From Apostichopus japonicus (lineage: Eukaryota; Echinodermata; Holothuroidea; Aspidochirotida; Stichopodidae), in assembly GCF_037975245.1 (NCBI RefSeq), contig NC_092565.1:6998999-7062998 (forward strand): a DNA stretch of 64,000 nucleotides, written 5' to 3'. Positions 1-11,200 of this stretch are shown here, one piece after another (position 1 is the stretch's first letter; each line of letters opens with the position of its first letter). The position numbers and the translations under genes are program-made. A model generated the notes under the pieces. That model ran no database searches. It was not told the origin of the DNA and saw only the letters and a program-made list of their open reading frames with translations.

Positions 1-99
1 GTGCAGGTGGTTTGAGGAAAATATAGATATGGCTAAGGCTATTAAACCGGTATCGGTTTACAAGTTAAAGGGTTGTCAGAACTGCAACCTCTAATAAAA

Positions 100-500
100 A
101 ATGTCCTTCCATTCCCACCCCTCACATCCGTTTCAGACCCCTTTTCCGGTTGTATTAGAGGGTACAAATTTCTTCCCCTCCCTGCCCACTCCCTTCTCTT
201 TACAGGTATAGTAGATAGATTAAATTCCCTAACCTGCCTGGCCCTCTCTTCTCCTTTTCAAGTTGTTTCAGATGGATCAAATTCCTTTCCATTGTTGCCC
301 CCTCCCCCCAATTCTAAGTTGTATGGGATGGTTCAAATTCCCTCCCTTGTCTACCCTTTCCAAGTTTCATTAGATAGATCAAATTCCTGACACCCCCCCA
401 CCCCATTCCCTTTCCAACTTGTACTAGAATTAATATAATCGTCTCCTCTCTCATGCACCCTCTCCCAAATTGTCTTAGATGAATCAAGTAAAATCCTTCT
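100..500. repeat. degenerate ~55-bp pyrimidine-rich minisatellite
   Basis: A recurring core resembling AGTTGTATTAGATGGATCAA begins near 149, 204, 261, 317, 363, 417 and 469, so the period is about 46-57 bp. C/T-rich filler with runs of C separates the cores. The apparent open reading frame across it is a by-product of the low-stop pyrimidine composition and is not called as a gene. Confidence 0.7.
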
Positions 501-1699
501 CACTGTTTAACACCTCCAAATCCTACCAGGGAGTAACCAGAGACTCCATGGGTCCTATACTACAGTTAATGTTTATTTATTTCAGGAAAACAAGTAAGTC
601 CCCATCAATTTCAATAAAACGATATACTTGACTTCACCGGACTTGTGAGTCCTTCAGCAGGGCTGCCGGTTACTGTTCATTTTGTAACATTTTGGTCTCC
701 TCCGACGGTCTGAGGTCCAGTACAAAATGTGGTACCCCCTTTAAAGCCACACGTTTCATATTTCATGGTCTGTGAGAGTCACGCTGATAGGTCATCGCGA
801 GGTTGTATTCCTCTAGGAATTTCGAAACCAATGTCACTGGATGACACATCGAATGTAATATTGTGTTGTCATTTCGATAACAGAAACCATATGGCATATG
901 TCAAAAGTCACTGTTACTGTGTACGCAAATTGAGACTGGCAACTTAAGAGGAGGTATAACTGCTATAGTTGTATACATGTGCAATATGTATTGTACCAAA
1001 GACACCAGGGAAATCCAGTCTAGTAATAGCTAGTACAAATTTCGACTCTCTGGAGTTTTCAGTTGATAATTCGATTTGATTTATGTTTTCTGTTTACGAA
1101 TCACTCCTCAAACTTTCGTACCCGGTAAAGTGGGGTTTTTTTTATAGTAAGGAGACAATTTTTGTTCCCAACTGGATCGTGGAGTGAACGTAACGGTTAT
1201 CAGGAGGCTACAGTGTTGTCGAGTAAGTTTAGCGGAGATTTTTCAAAACTACAAATTAGTGCTTTCAAAACTTATTTGGGGGAAACAATGCCGATACGTG
1301 GACTAGAATTCGACAAGGATATAAACTGTGTTATTAAAAGAACAAACCTGTGAACCAACAGTTCTTTAACGCTTTCTCTGTCAAGGAAACCGTTTTCAGT
1401 ACTTTGAAACGTAAGATCAGCCTTAATCAATCTTACTGTAGCTTGATGCTAGTAGCTGTGATATGAAGGTATGTGATTTTGTCTGTGAAAGTTTAACAAA
1501 GACGATTGTGGCCAATATTTACGCGGTATTTTCAACAACATTGATATCGCCATTAACATATCTACGCAAACGTTTGTTCGTAAGTTTTTAGGAGAATGAG
1601 AATGAGCACATTCGACATTAGTATTAAATCCGCTAAAGAGAATTGTTTGATTTTAGATTCTGGTAATATTCGTAAAATAAACTGTGTCTATATATAACA
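501..1699. other. no gene recognised; 5' flank of the 413-codon ORF
   Basis: Only short frames occur here, none with recognisable similarity. A T-run with an acceptor-like TTTTAG lies near 1656, but an in-frame TAA downstream of it (27 nt before the ATG at 1700) argues against an upstream extension of the next ORF through that site. Confidence 0.4.
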
Positions 1700-2941
1700 A
1701 TGCATCGAAACAGGAGACAGTATCGAATGCACACCAAGCTCACGTCGGAAAGTGACAGGCGTGCATTCGTACGACAGAGAAGTTTAATGTTACTCCAAAG
1801 TTATCGTCGAGAACCAACAATCCAAGGTGGTCCCAGATTTGTCGGTAGGAATTTGTCTGGCCCTTCTACACATAAGCCTTCTGATCCTAACGTTGAGCAG
1901 ACGGCTGCTAAGTACGGTTGCAATAAAGATAGTAACAAAAGTATAACTGTAGCAACGAATCCAAGGGAAAGTCTACAGATCGATAACGTTGAAAACCCAC
2001 CGGGAACTTCCGGTAACACTTACAAGCCAAAATGTCCATTAGTTAGGAGGGCCGCTACCCCTGGGGTGGTACGTCAAGGAAAAATGCTAGATAGACGAAC
2101 GATTCCTGCGGTCGTCAATTCTTCGAGGGCAACGGTGCAGGATAATTTAGGGTCACAGGGGGTACTGACGGCGAAAGCAGGAACTCGCGAATATGTTCAT
2201 CATCATCCCAATCCTGCTTCTAATCATGGCGTTCCACACAAAATACCAGAACCTGATTGCACTCTGGAACCTCGTCTAAGATTGACGCATCATCCCGACG
2301 CTGACAGGAAGAATGTGACATTCCACCATCACAAACAAACAGCTCCGTCAGTCCACAGCGACGCTTCCGAGAGAAATTACTTACATTTAGAGACCACCGA
2401 ACTTAAAATCAAGGATTTTCTACGACGAACCAGCGCTGTCGTGGCATCACGCTCTCACAACGACATTATGGAGAAAGCGGAGAATATTCGAGCAGAAAAC
2501 AGCCCAGTGCCCGGATTTGTCGGCCCGGAGGAACGGAAACGGCAGTTCAGTAAAGTGTATCATTTAGAACCACCACATGCTATGGCCAGGTCAGCAACGG
2601 ATACAAGTAATACCCCGGTTAGTTCTAGCTCATCGGCGAACGGCCGAGACCGGGCCGATTCCCCGATAGCGCTGCCGCCCTTGATTCTACCACCGATCAG
2701 GCAAGCGGACGGTAATAGTGGCCACAACCACTGCGGTACAGCCTACATGTCCAGTGGACCAGAGAAATCGGGAAAGCCTTTATCGGGAAGCGAATGGCGT
2801 AAACTTAAAAAGTGTCGATACTTGAGACTTGGTCAATATCAGAAGGATTCAAGTCTGAAGGAATTATCTGTGCAAGAAATGTTTCCAAGAATGTCACAAG
2901 AACGAAGGAACGATGGCAAAGTGCCACCCAATGAGTCATAA
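1700..2941 (+). CDS. uncharacterised basic, probably disordered 413-aa protein
   Basis: I do not recognise the family. The frame is open for 413 codons from an ATG at 1700 to TAA at 2939-2941, with an in-frame TAA 27 nt upstream of the ATG, so this is either a single-exon gene or one large exon. Local base composition is richer in G+C and CpG than the flanks, which supports coding. The N-terminus (residues 1-50) is strongly basic, with many Arg. Histidine-rich clusters (VHHHP at 166-170, HHHK at 209-212), a five-Ser run at 308-312 and a Pro/Leu patch (ALPPLILPPI, 324-333) mark a low-complexity middle. A short amphipathic helix is plausible at about 228-250, and a basic Lys/Arg segment lies at 366-376. 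No signal peptide or membrane segment is visible. The function is unknown. An unseen upstream coding exon cannot be excluded. Confidence 0.6.
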   Translation: MHRNRRQYRMHTKLTSESDRRAFVRQRSLMLLQSYRREPTIQGGPRFVGRNLSGPSTHKPSDPNVEQTAAKYGCNKDSNKSITVATNPRESLQIDNVENPPGTSGNTYKPKCPLVRRAATPGVVRQGKMLDRRTIPAVVNSSRATVQDNLGSQGVLTAKAGTREYVHHHPNPASNHGVPHKIPEPDCTLEPRLRLTHHPDADRKNVTFHHHKQTAPSVHSDASERNYLHLETTELKIKDFLRRTSAVVASRSHNDIMEKAENIRAENSPVPGFVGPEERKRQFSKVYHLEPPHAMARSATDTSNTPVSSSSSANGRDRADSPIALPPLILPPIRQADGNSGHNHCGTAYMSSGPEKSGKPLSGSEWRKLKKCRYLRLGQYQKDSSLKELSVQEMFPRMSQERRNDGKVPPNES

Positions 2942-3300
2942 TTCATGGAAGGGGAAGAATATGAGGGGCCAACGTGGGGGGGGGGTTCAATTTTCTATAT
3001 TACTGTATAATATCGTTATTTATTTGTAGTTTTCTTAGTGCCTTTCATATATACTTTAGTAACAATCATAGATGTCAAATTTGTCACATTTTGTATCAAA
3101 AGCGAACTTGAAGCAAACAAGTGTACTGTAATACTATAGCATACTAGAAACTAAACATACCCGTGAAATGTGTTGGGTTCATGTTTAGATTGAATCCCAG
3201 TTTTGGACGTATGCAAATCTTAAAGAAAACGTGCAAAAAGGTGTTGTCATTGTACATGGCATTGTACTGGTAACATTTCTGCTTCAGTGCTTACACGCGA

Positions 3301-3346
<46 letters not shown>

Positions 3347-3694
3347 ACCTCTGCTCTGACCAGTTTAGTGGACTGACCTCTCAGGATTCGGTATCACGTT
3401 GTTGACGCTTCGATTTTAAACTTAGGTCACAAGTTTTACTCCCAAATATGCTGGAGAGTAAACAGATTTCTTTCTTTCTGTCTTTCATCCGCAAACTTCA
3501 GCAATCACTTTACTGACGACCTTAGACCACTGAACCATTTAAAGGAGCAGTAAGACTGTTAACTTTATGTGGTATAGACATGGTGGCAAGTATAGATTAA
3601 CATTGATCAAATTTCATTTCAATTAATGAACAAACAAGAAATCGACCATTTTGAAATTGCTTCACACTGCTATAAGGCAACGAAATATATCAGC
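2942..3694. other. 3' flank of the 413-codon ORF; no gene seen
   Basis: AT-rich non-coding sequence with a G-run just after the stop codon and a (TA)n tract. The nearest good AATAAA downstream is at 3748-3753, a possible but unproven polyadenylation signal. Confidence 0.35.
3302..3342. repeat. (TA)n microsatellite
   Basis: About 20 uninterrupted TA dinucleotides, ending in ATGTATACC. Confidence 0.95.
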
Positions 3695-4620
3695 GTATGA
3701 CTTTAGGCAGAAATTTAATCTTTAGTATGTGATCGTCCAAGCAACAAAATAAAATGATTGTCTGTAATATTTATTTTAGCTATTCCGGCTTAAATATCCA
3801 CTTGTATGTTCCTTTAAGGCTAAATTGATGACGACGTTAGCTCCTCAATGCAGGCATATAGTTGTTAATGTTAAATCCAGTATTTGATAAATTCTATAAC
3901 AGCGCAACCAAACCATGTGCTGTTAACTTCATATAAACAACAGCTAGGGCAACATCCCTGAATGACATTAAACTCCATTTTGTCCTTGAAAAGTGAACTT
4001 GCTATATGTGAGGGCATAAAAGTCTTTGTGTTGTAGGCTTATGTGTGAAGCTAATGTGTAGCTGTGACAGGTTCGTGTATTAGACTGAGTAGTCCAGCCG
4101 CTCTACCTTATGAGCCTCAGACGTTTCAATGGTTATATTCCGAAAGGAATTAAAGTTGTTGAGAAATACAACCGGGAGTGATGGCAGTATTTAATAACAA
4201 TCTACATACAACATATCCAAATTACATTCGTGCCCCTAACGTCACTATTTCTAGTGAAGATTGCTGTTTAACTTTAATTTTGGGTGAAAATTATATAAAG
4301 GTGATCAAGTTTCGTCAATTCTCAGCTTAACGGAAAGGTAGTTTATCTTCAAGCATTAGGGTTATTTTCAAAAATTACTGTATCCTGAGATGTTTATTAA
4401 GGAATTTATGTCACCTTTCTAACTAGAACGGATACGTTTACCCTTCCTCTGGGTTATTCAAAAATTTCGATGACAGACCCAATTTCACTCAAGATCATCC
4501 TCGTTATATCAATTACGATCTTAATCGAAAAGTTCAGTTTTACTTTTATTAGATAATTTTGAAGATAATTCACTTATATAGACTACATTTGTATTGAACA
4601 CTACTTTTCTATTGGAGACA
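3695..4620 (+). repeat. ancient dispersed repeat, copy A
   Basis: Collinear, divergent similarity to 13905-14565. Shared blocks in order are TGACTTYAGGCA.., a CTTTA.GGCTAAA..GATGA segment, TTAATGTTAA, AACCAAACCATGT (4 bases after a shared CTA/CC block), CTTCATAT.AA.CAACAG, GTCCTTGA.AA, CATA.AAAGTCT and ACAACATATC. A matching AGATAATTCACTTATATAGACTA block near 4565 extends the copy after an insertion relative to copy B. I see no open frame through it, so I treat it as an old transposon or duplicated segment of unknown class. Confidence 0.6.
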
Positions 4621-7079
4621 ATATAATTTTAGTTTCGACATGTTACATTCTTGCTTTCGTTTGCTTTCTTATTTAAAGGGACTGTAAATGTTTACCGAAA
4701 AGAAGGTTTCAAGTACAGTCTTTCACGGAAAGAAAATTTAGAGGGCGTCCCAATATCCGAGGTTTTGCATGTGTTTTCTTACTTAGTGTGTAGGACTGTG
4801 GCGCAACATCGTATACTTCTGGGGAAGCTATAGCCCCTTTCCCGACCCCTTCCCCCCGAAAAAATTGAGGGGGCGCTGAGCCCCCCCCCCCCAACCCACC
4901 CACGTGCCGACAGAATATTACAAAGCTCTTAGTGTACATTACATATTAATATAACACGTATGTGCGGTGAAACCTAGAAAGCCGAAAATTCTTTAACATT
5001 GCTTCACACGTTGTCAAATATTGCTTCTAAGCACCCCCCCCCCCCTATTTACCCAAATGTCTCAAAGAAGAGAAGGGCAACCCCTCCTCTTAGATCAGGA
5101 TCCCATGACTACATAACATGGTAGTTTAGCCCCTGGTGGGTACACCTACATGAAATCACACAGGTATTTGACCCCTCACTTTTGATAGCTTCATATGTCA
5201 CTATGTATAATCGTCCTACAGATGATACTGGCAGTTTGAAAACATGTGCTTACCCCGGCGAGTATATTTTACACCCATTAGAACTCTTGTATACACCCAA
5301 CGAGAGTTAAGAAATGACACGCAACTTTAACAACTATACCCACCCGGCTCTAAGTTTTTTAGTGCCCATTGTCTCCAATTAAGCAGTCAAATAATTTATA
5401 CAGAGAAAAAATCGATCCCTAGACACCTCTCTGAGGAAGACCCCGATGTGTATCAGGACAAAATTGGGAATGAGTTCTGTTTAAACGAACCAACTAATAT
5501 CAAACTCGTTACCTACGTAATAATTTTCTTTCTTCTCATAACTCCTACCAAAGTTACGCAATGTTGTAACTAAAACACCAATGGAGGAAAATCTCTAAAT
5601 ACATTGCGGACTTCAAAATGTCGGCCCTGATAACCACTGAAACTTTCAAACGTCGAAGGGTGATAAACCAACCACTTACGACACCAAATTAAAATTCAAC
5701 AAATCAAAATATTAGTGCTTAGTAAACTATGTCCTGAATCGATTGTTAATAATCTTAATTTCAGGAATTAACTTGGTAAAGGCATATCATGGAAACTTGG
5801 ATAGACGTTATTTGATGACATAGGCCTACATGTGATGACGTATCTCTAGAACTCTAACAAGATAGTGGTCTCAAGTAACTTTGCTGTACACCCAATGTGT
5901 TACCTTTGACCGTGAAATCTGTAAATGAGCAGACTACAAGTGCGACACCCATTTCTGTGTAGATTCCAAATATAGCCCTTACAACTTCGTTTGTTTAGGT
6001 AGTCGAGAAGTGACCGCTGTCTTGTCAAATTCACGGTACGTTCTCCCATGTATATACGTTTGATCAAGAGGACAGAATTTTAAGGAAACTGCTGACAGCT
6101 CAACAGCAACCTCGAGTCAGAGTCCAAGACTAACACATTAGAGGCAACGTCAACGGTCAAGTTCCTTTCCAAAATTCCAGTTCAACGCTAGCCTGAGTTA
6201 GGCTACAGTAAGTTAGGCCTTATTAACTTCTTTACGGACTACATAGTATTACTTTTAGTAGGCCTAGGCTTAGGCATTTGCTGCGTTGCAACTAACAGTA
6301 ACACTAAGATCATGTGTAGTATCTGTTCCCTTTCGAGGGGAATTGTGATGCACACCTGACGATGATCACATAGTCACAGTCCCGATGCAAGGGGACTGGG
6401 GTTGAGAGCGGATCAGTCGTTTGGTAGTTTGGTTTTCGTGCCCAGGTTCTTTCCTGGGCGACTTTTCTTTAAAAAAAACTAACAGTAGGCCTTACAGTTA
6501 CATTATTGCCAATTATATTGTTAGGCTAGGCCTTAATCCTTCAACTTAAAGCCCAGTACGTTACGGAATAACAGTATATAGGATACTGTGTAGTCTATAT
6601 AGTAAAGGCTTCTTAATTGATGCACCTTCGTAATTGACGCACCTTCAAATATTACTAGCAACGATACAGCAGGCAACCTAGTCAGCAGAGTTACATATTT
6701 CATGAGTTTGAATCCATTTCAGGTATATGCTGATCAAATTGTGTTTTTTTTAAAGCTTTAACACTCTCCCCCCAGTTTTGCACATTTTTTTAAAAATCTT
6801 TCACCCTAAATATAACCAAAATTACCACAATATAATACCACTACTCTCTGGGACCTGACCAATCATGGCTTAGAGGCTCAGAGCATAGCAAACAGCATCC
6901 AATGTCAATGGATGTATACTTAGGGGTTATCTTATCAATGAATGTGTCAATTTAGGGGTATGAAAGAACTTGACACAGCAGACATTTTGTGGTCAAATTC
7001 TGCTCAATTGTATATTGCGTAGGCACAGAACAATAAATATATTGAGATCATAACATTTCTGAGGAACTACACATATATA
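4621..7079. other. intergenic; no gene seen
   Basis: Contains C-tracts at 4878-4893 and near 5034-5046, a hairpin cluster near 6326-6465 (listed separately) and otherwise unremarkable AT-rich DNA. Confidence 0.4.
6326..6466 (+). other. cluster of three short hairpins followed by a T-run
   Basis: Three consecutive inverted repeats are visible: TTCCC/GGGAA around a 7-nt loop (6326-6342), AGTCCC/GGGACT around an 8-nt loop (6378-6397) and a perfect 7-bp stem GCCCAGG/CCTGGGC with a 6-nt loop (6440-6459). GACTTTT follows at once. This could be a structured non-coding RNA with a Pol III-type stop, the 3' part of a SINE, or chance. No clear A/B box pair was found. Confidence 0.3.
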
Positions 7080-7360
7080 AAAGATATTAATATTAAAGAT
7101 ATTAATCAAATCCTTAAGAGCGTCAATTATGAGCCTACCTGGGGGACTTCCAATAGGGTGCAGCCACAAACCGGCGCACGCTACTATATTTACAAGGCAC
7201 CTCGCAAGTCCCCAATTTATACACCTGGGTGAAGAGAGGGACTGGAGATAAAGTGCCTTGCCCAAGGACACAACGCAATGATCTGGCCAGGGTTCAAACC
7301 TGTAATCCTTAGATCACAAGTCCACTGCCTTAACCACTTGACCACAATGCCTCACTACCA
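7080..7360 (-). mobile_element. tRNA-derived SINE (minus strand)
   Basis: Read on the minus strand, the element begins near 7355 with an A box (TGGTCAAGTGG at 7344-7334) followed by TTAAGG, then a B box (GGTTTGAACCC at 7300-7290). A conserved body follows (TGTCCTTGGGCAAGGCAC.., then CTCTTCACCCAGGTGTATAA) and a simple A/T tail near 7080-7110. A decayed relative on the + strand lies at about 54985-55140. Confidence 0.8.
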
Positions 7361-7711
7361 TGCTACTATTACTATTGCCATGGTTAAAATTTGAGAATTA
7401 AATACAAGCAGTTAAAAGTGCACAGTGGGCTTATGACAATATGAGCAACATTAGTAATTCTGTGTTTGGTTCAGCTTGGCTGGGGATTCCAGGGATTCCT
7501 TAGGAGTAATTGCAGAATGCACCACAACTTGGAAGATACCCATTAAAAGTAAACATAAAGTCCGAGGTAATGCCAAGAACATGGCTTCGCAATTGGCAGT
7601 CGCGGTGAAATCAATGCGCCTTTACTGCAGTGTGCCTCTCCCAAAAGTCCAAAGTGACCTAATGTCAATGTGGTGGCATGCAGATCCACAGTGAAATCAA
7701 TGTTTCTTTAT

Positions 7712-8127
7712 AGACCGGGAGCCCAGAGGGTTTGGTTAGCTGGGAAGGTAACCAATTGCCTTGTACATCACAATGTTAACAGTGCATTCCTGTATATGAA
7801 ACCAGACAACTGGCAAACCGGCTGTGGTGGGTGTGGCTGGGAGAGCAATTTTTAAGTCACCTAAAAGCTAAACTACACTGTAGATCAACTTTCATTGGTA
7901 ACCACATCAAAGTAAGTACAATGTGTCAGGTATGGCCCCAAGAGCAACAAATGGCAATCGCCAGTAATTATTGGTGGTGGGGTAGCTTCGCCATTCATCA
8001 ATTATTGACCCCTCACGGATGGCCTAGGTCAGCTCATGAGGTAACCACTTGAAACATTGTGAACATTGTGATGTACAAGGCAATTGGTTCCCTTCCCAGC
8101 TAACCAACCCCTCTGGGCTCCCGCTCT
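7712..8127. repeat. inverted repeat with 66-bp arms
   Basis: Arms 7712-7777 and 8062-8127 are near-perfect reverse complements (core GGTTAGCTGGGAAGG.AACC). They are separated by 284 bp. The short motif GTGAAATCAATG recurs nearby at about 7608, 7691 and 8209, so this is probably a composite or nested non-autonomous element. No coding frame or clear target-site duplication was seen. Confidence 0.7.
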
Positions 8128-8260
8128 ATTAGTGTATGTCTCTCTTTTAAAATTGAACTAAGTTCAACTTAGTCTCTCTGTCGTGGCTTTGCAGATTCAC
8201 AGCCTCTGTGAAATCAATGTGCTGTTAGTGTGTCTAACTAAGCCCAAAGTAATGTCAAAG

Positions 8261-11200
8261 TCATAATGTTAAGTAACATGATGGGTCCAGTTATAATGCA
8301 TTCTTAACTAAGGTTCTCTAATTTTTGCCTAGGCTAGCTATAAATACTAGGCCCTAGCTTTGTTATGTGTTACCAACGAAAGCCGATAAGCTGCTACCTG
8401 GCATTAAATGAAAAATGAAAGAATTGATGAAGGTATGTATTACTTGGATATTAAAGATAACAGGAACCTTGTGTGTGACTGGTGCTACTGTATACTGGTA
8501 CTATATGTATTATGTACAGAAGGCTACCTTATATAGCATAATTCAAGTGCTGTAGTGCACACGAGTGTGGATGTTTTATATGTATATATTGGTAACTCAG
8601 GATATGTACATTACAGTGGCACAAAACTAACTGGTTCTTAGTTTAACAGTTGTCACAGTCAAAACACTAGGCAACATGTACTGTGAAATATACATTTCTT
8701 TGGCTCCTCTTGTTCTGCTAGCATACATATTACTGTAGGATGCTAAAGGATGTGAGAAGATCATGCAAAAGATATGGACTAATATGAATGTGTATGATCT
8801 GATCTATTCAGCACAGAGACCCACAAGGGAGATAAAAGATTGCTGTATCACTGGATGGTTACAATCAAAAGGAACAAATGACCCTGTTAAATCCAAAAAG
8901 GAATGTGTTGTGTCATATATGTACACTATGTATGCAGGTACATTTACAGTTTACTTTGTACACAAATACTGTACCACAACCTTCCCTGCATGCATCTCAG
9001 AACTAAACATACAGTACTTCGAGTTGTGTCACAAGGACACGCCCCCCCTTCTTTTGTTGAACTGTCAGACAATTTGTTGAAGATATGGCAGCAGCTTCAA
9101 GGGTGCTTAATATGTTTACACATGTGCAAGTACCTTAACACTAACAGAATCCGTAATGATATATATCATATTCATACATAGGGTACCACTTACCACAATC
9201 AGATCTTAGGCCTGCATTGACTGCATACACTATGTATAGCATGCTATCACATAGTGTTGTTTTTTTTTGTTTGTCACAATTTACTATTAAAAATCAATGT
9301 GTGAGAGATCTTCAAGCCGGGCTTTATTAAATATGCTGGTATTGGTGGTAGAAAAAATCACAAATTTACATTGAATGAACCTTATGCACAGCACAGTACT
9401 GTAGGTACATTATAGTATAGCTTTACTAAATCATTGTTGTACCTATGGCTAATTGGAAGGGGGTGGGAAGGGAAGTAGAAACAGAGGGGGGGGGGGGTAA
9501 AGACAATAATATCAGTTGTAATTGGTAAGTGCTGATAGTTAGTCCTGAGGGTGACAAAACTGGTCTGGTCTTTGAAAATATTATTTGGTTAGAACCACAA
9601 GTTTCAAATGGAGTTTCTGGTTTTCTTGAACATTCTACCCATGAAAGTTTGACACCTACAAATGTTCAATAGTAAAGATAATGTGTTTACCATAACATCT
9701 GAAGGACTGTAGATGTGAAGCACAAAGTGTTTTGATTAATTACTTAATTAATTAATTACTTAATAACATACATTGCTATTTATTATATAAGGGTTACTCA
9801 GTAGTAACACCAACACTTTGTACAAAGATACAGTACTTTTGTCATACAGTATTAAACAAACATCTTTGCCTTCTCTGCACCTTGCTTACAATAGTCCTAA
9901 CCCTAATGTTAAGGCTTGAGATGTTGTTTTTGTCAGTGATTGTGAAAATCTGAATTCTTTAATTAGACTTTGCAGGAAATAAGAACACAATTATGGCAAA
10001 AACTTCAAATGGACCTGGTAAGATAAAGCTTGAATTGTTTGTTAAAAAATTGGAATATGAGGCTAACTGCAAGTTACAGTAATGACATACTTTACTTGGG
10101 GCTTTGTGGGTGGAGTGGGGGTGGAAGAGGCAGGGAATGCAGGATTAAGTTTCTCATAGGGTTATACTGGAATTAGTGCTCACTAATCACCCAAGCAGGA
10201 AATTCAGATGTCAATCTTTATGTGTCATACCACAATTCATTGTTCTGTTAACTTGCCCACTAAAATATATGTCACTTTCCAAGGCCAATACACAATGGAT
10301 AGAAGTTCTCAACTACCTACCATATTTGATCACTGCGGGCTTGTACTATCACGGCAGTGACAACTTTAACCACTGTGACTGTTTAAGTTTTGAACTACCG
10401 TAGAAGAGGTGAGAGTGTTGCATAGCTCTCCCAAACCCCTTCTTCTGCCAGCTCTGGCTGGTGAATCTTTCTGTTTCACCCAAGAATTTCTAAAATACCT
10501 TTATATCACCTTTGAACCTCTTGATTTTTAGATCTTGAGTAGTTTATTTTATCCTCCTCCACATCCAAGCATCAAAAAGAATGCTGATGACTGAAAAACA
10601 AAATCACAAAACATTTAATATCAATACAAAAGGTCCATGTACAGTAGGCTTTTCTCTCGACAGTTTACATCTAATCTTTCCTGCGAATCTCTGCTACTCT
10701 GATTGTAATGAATGGAACCTTAGTACATTAAAGCCAAGCAGCTTCAGTATCTGACTTGTTTAAATTGTGATTAGGCTTTTAAGCTAATTGATCATTTATT
10801 AGCAATTCTGCTTATTGGTTTTTCTTGGGGGGGGGGGGGTGAGAGAGGGCCAAGGGAAGGGGAGCGAGAAAATAGGGAAGTAAGTGGGATAGAAGTAACA
10901 CTTAGTGTTGATAGTTAAGATGGTACTTCACCGTAGCATAAGACATGCACATGGTTCTGGAGAAGGAGCTAGGCTAAATTTAGAGTATGCTAGTTGTGTG
11001 TGTAAAGGTAGCTTATAAATCCTGCCATCATGGAGAAGGCTACTGTACAGTATGTGCTTGAGTAGACTATTTTGGTATTACTGGCCTGAAAGTTTAGCAT
11101 GAATTGCTAAAGAATATAAAATATTTTGTTGTCTGAGGTTCGAACTCTGCTGGTAATATTCTACTATCTTTTTTATGTTGTTAACCTTTGCATCTTGTTC

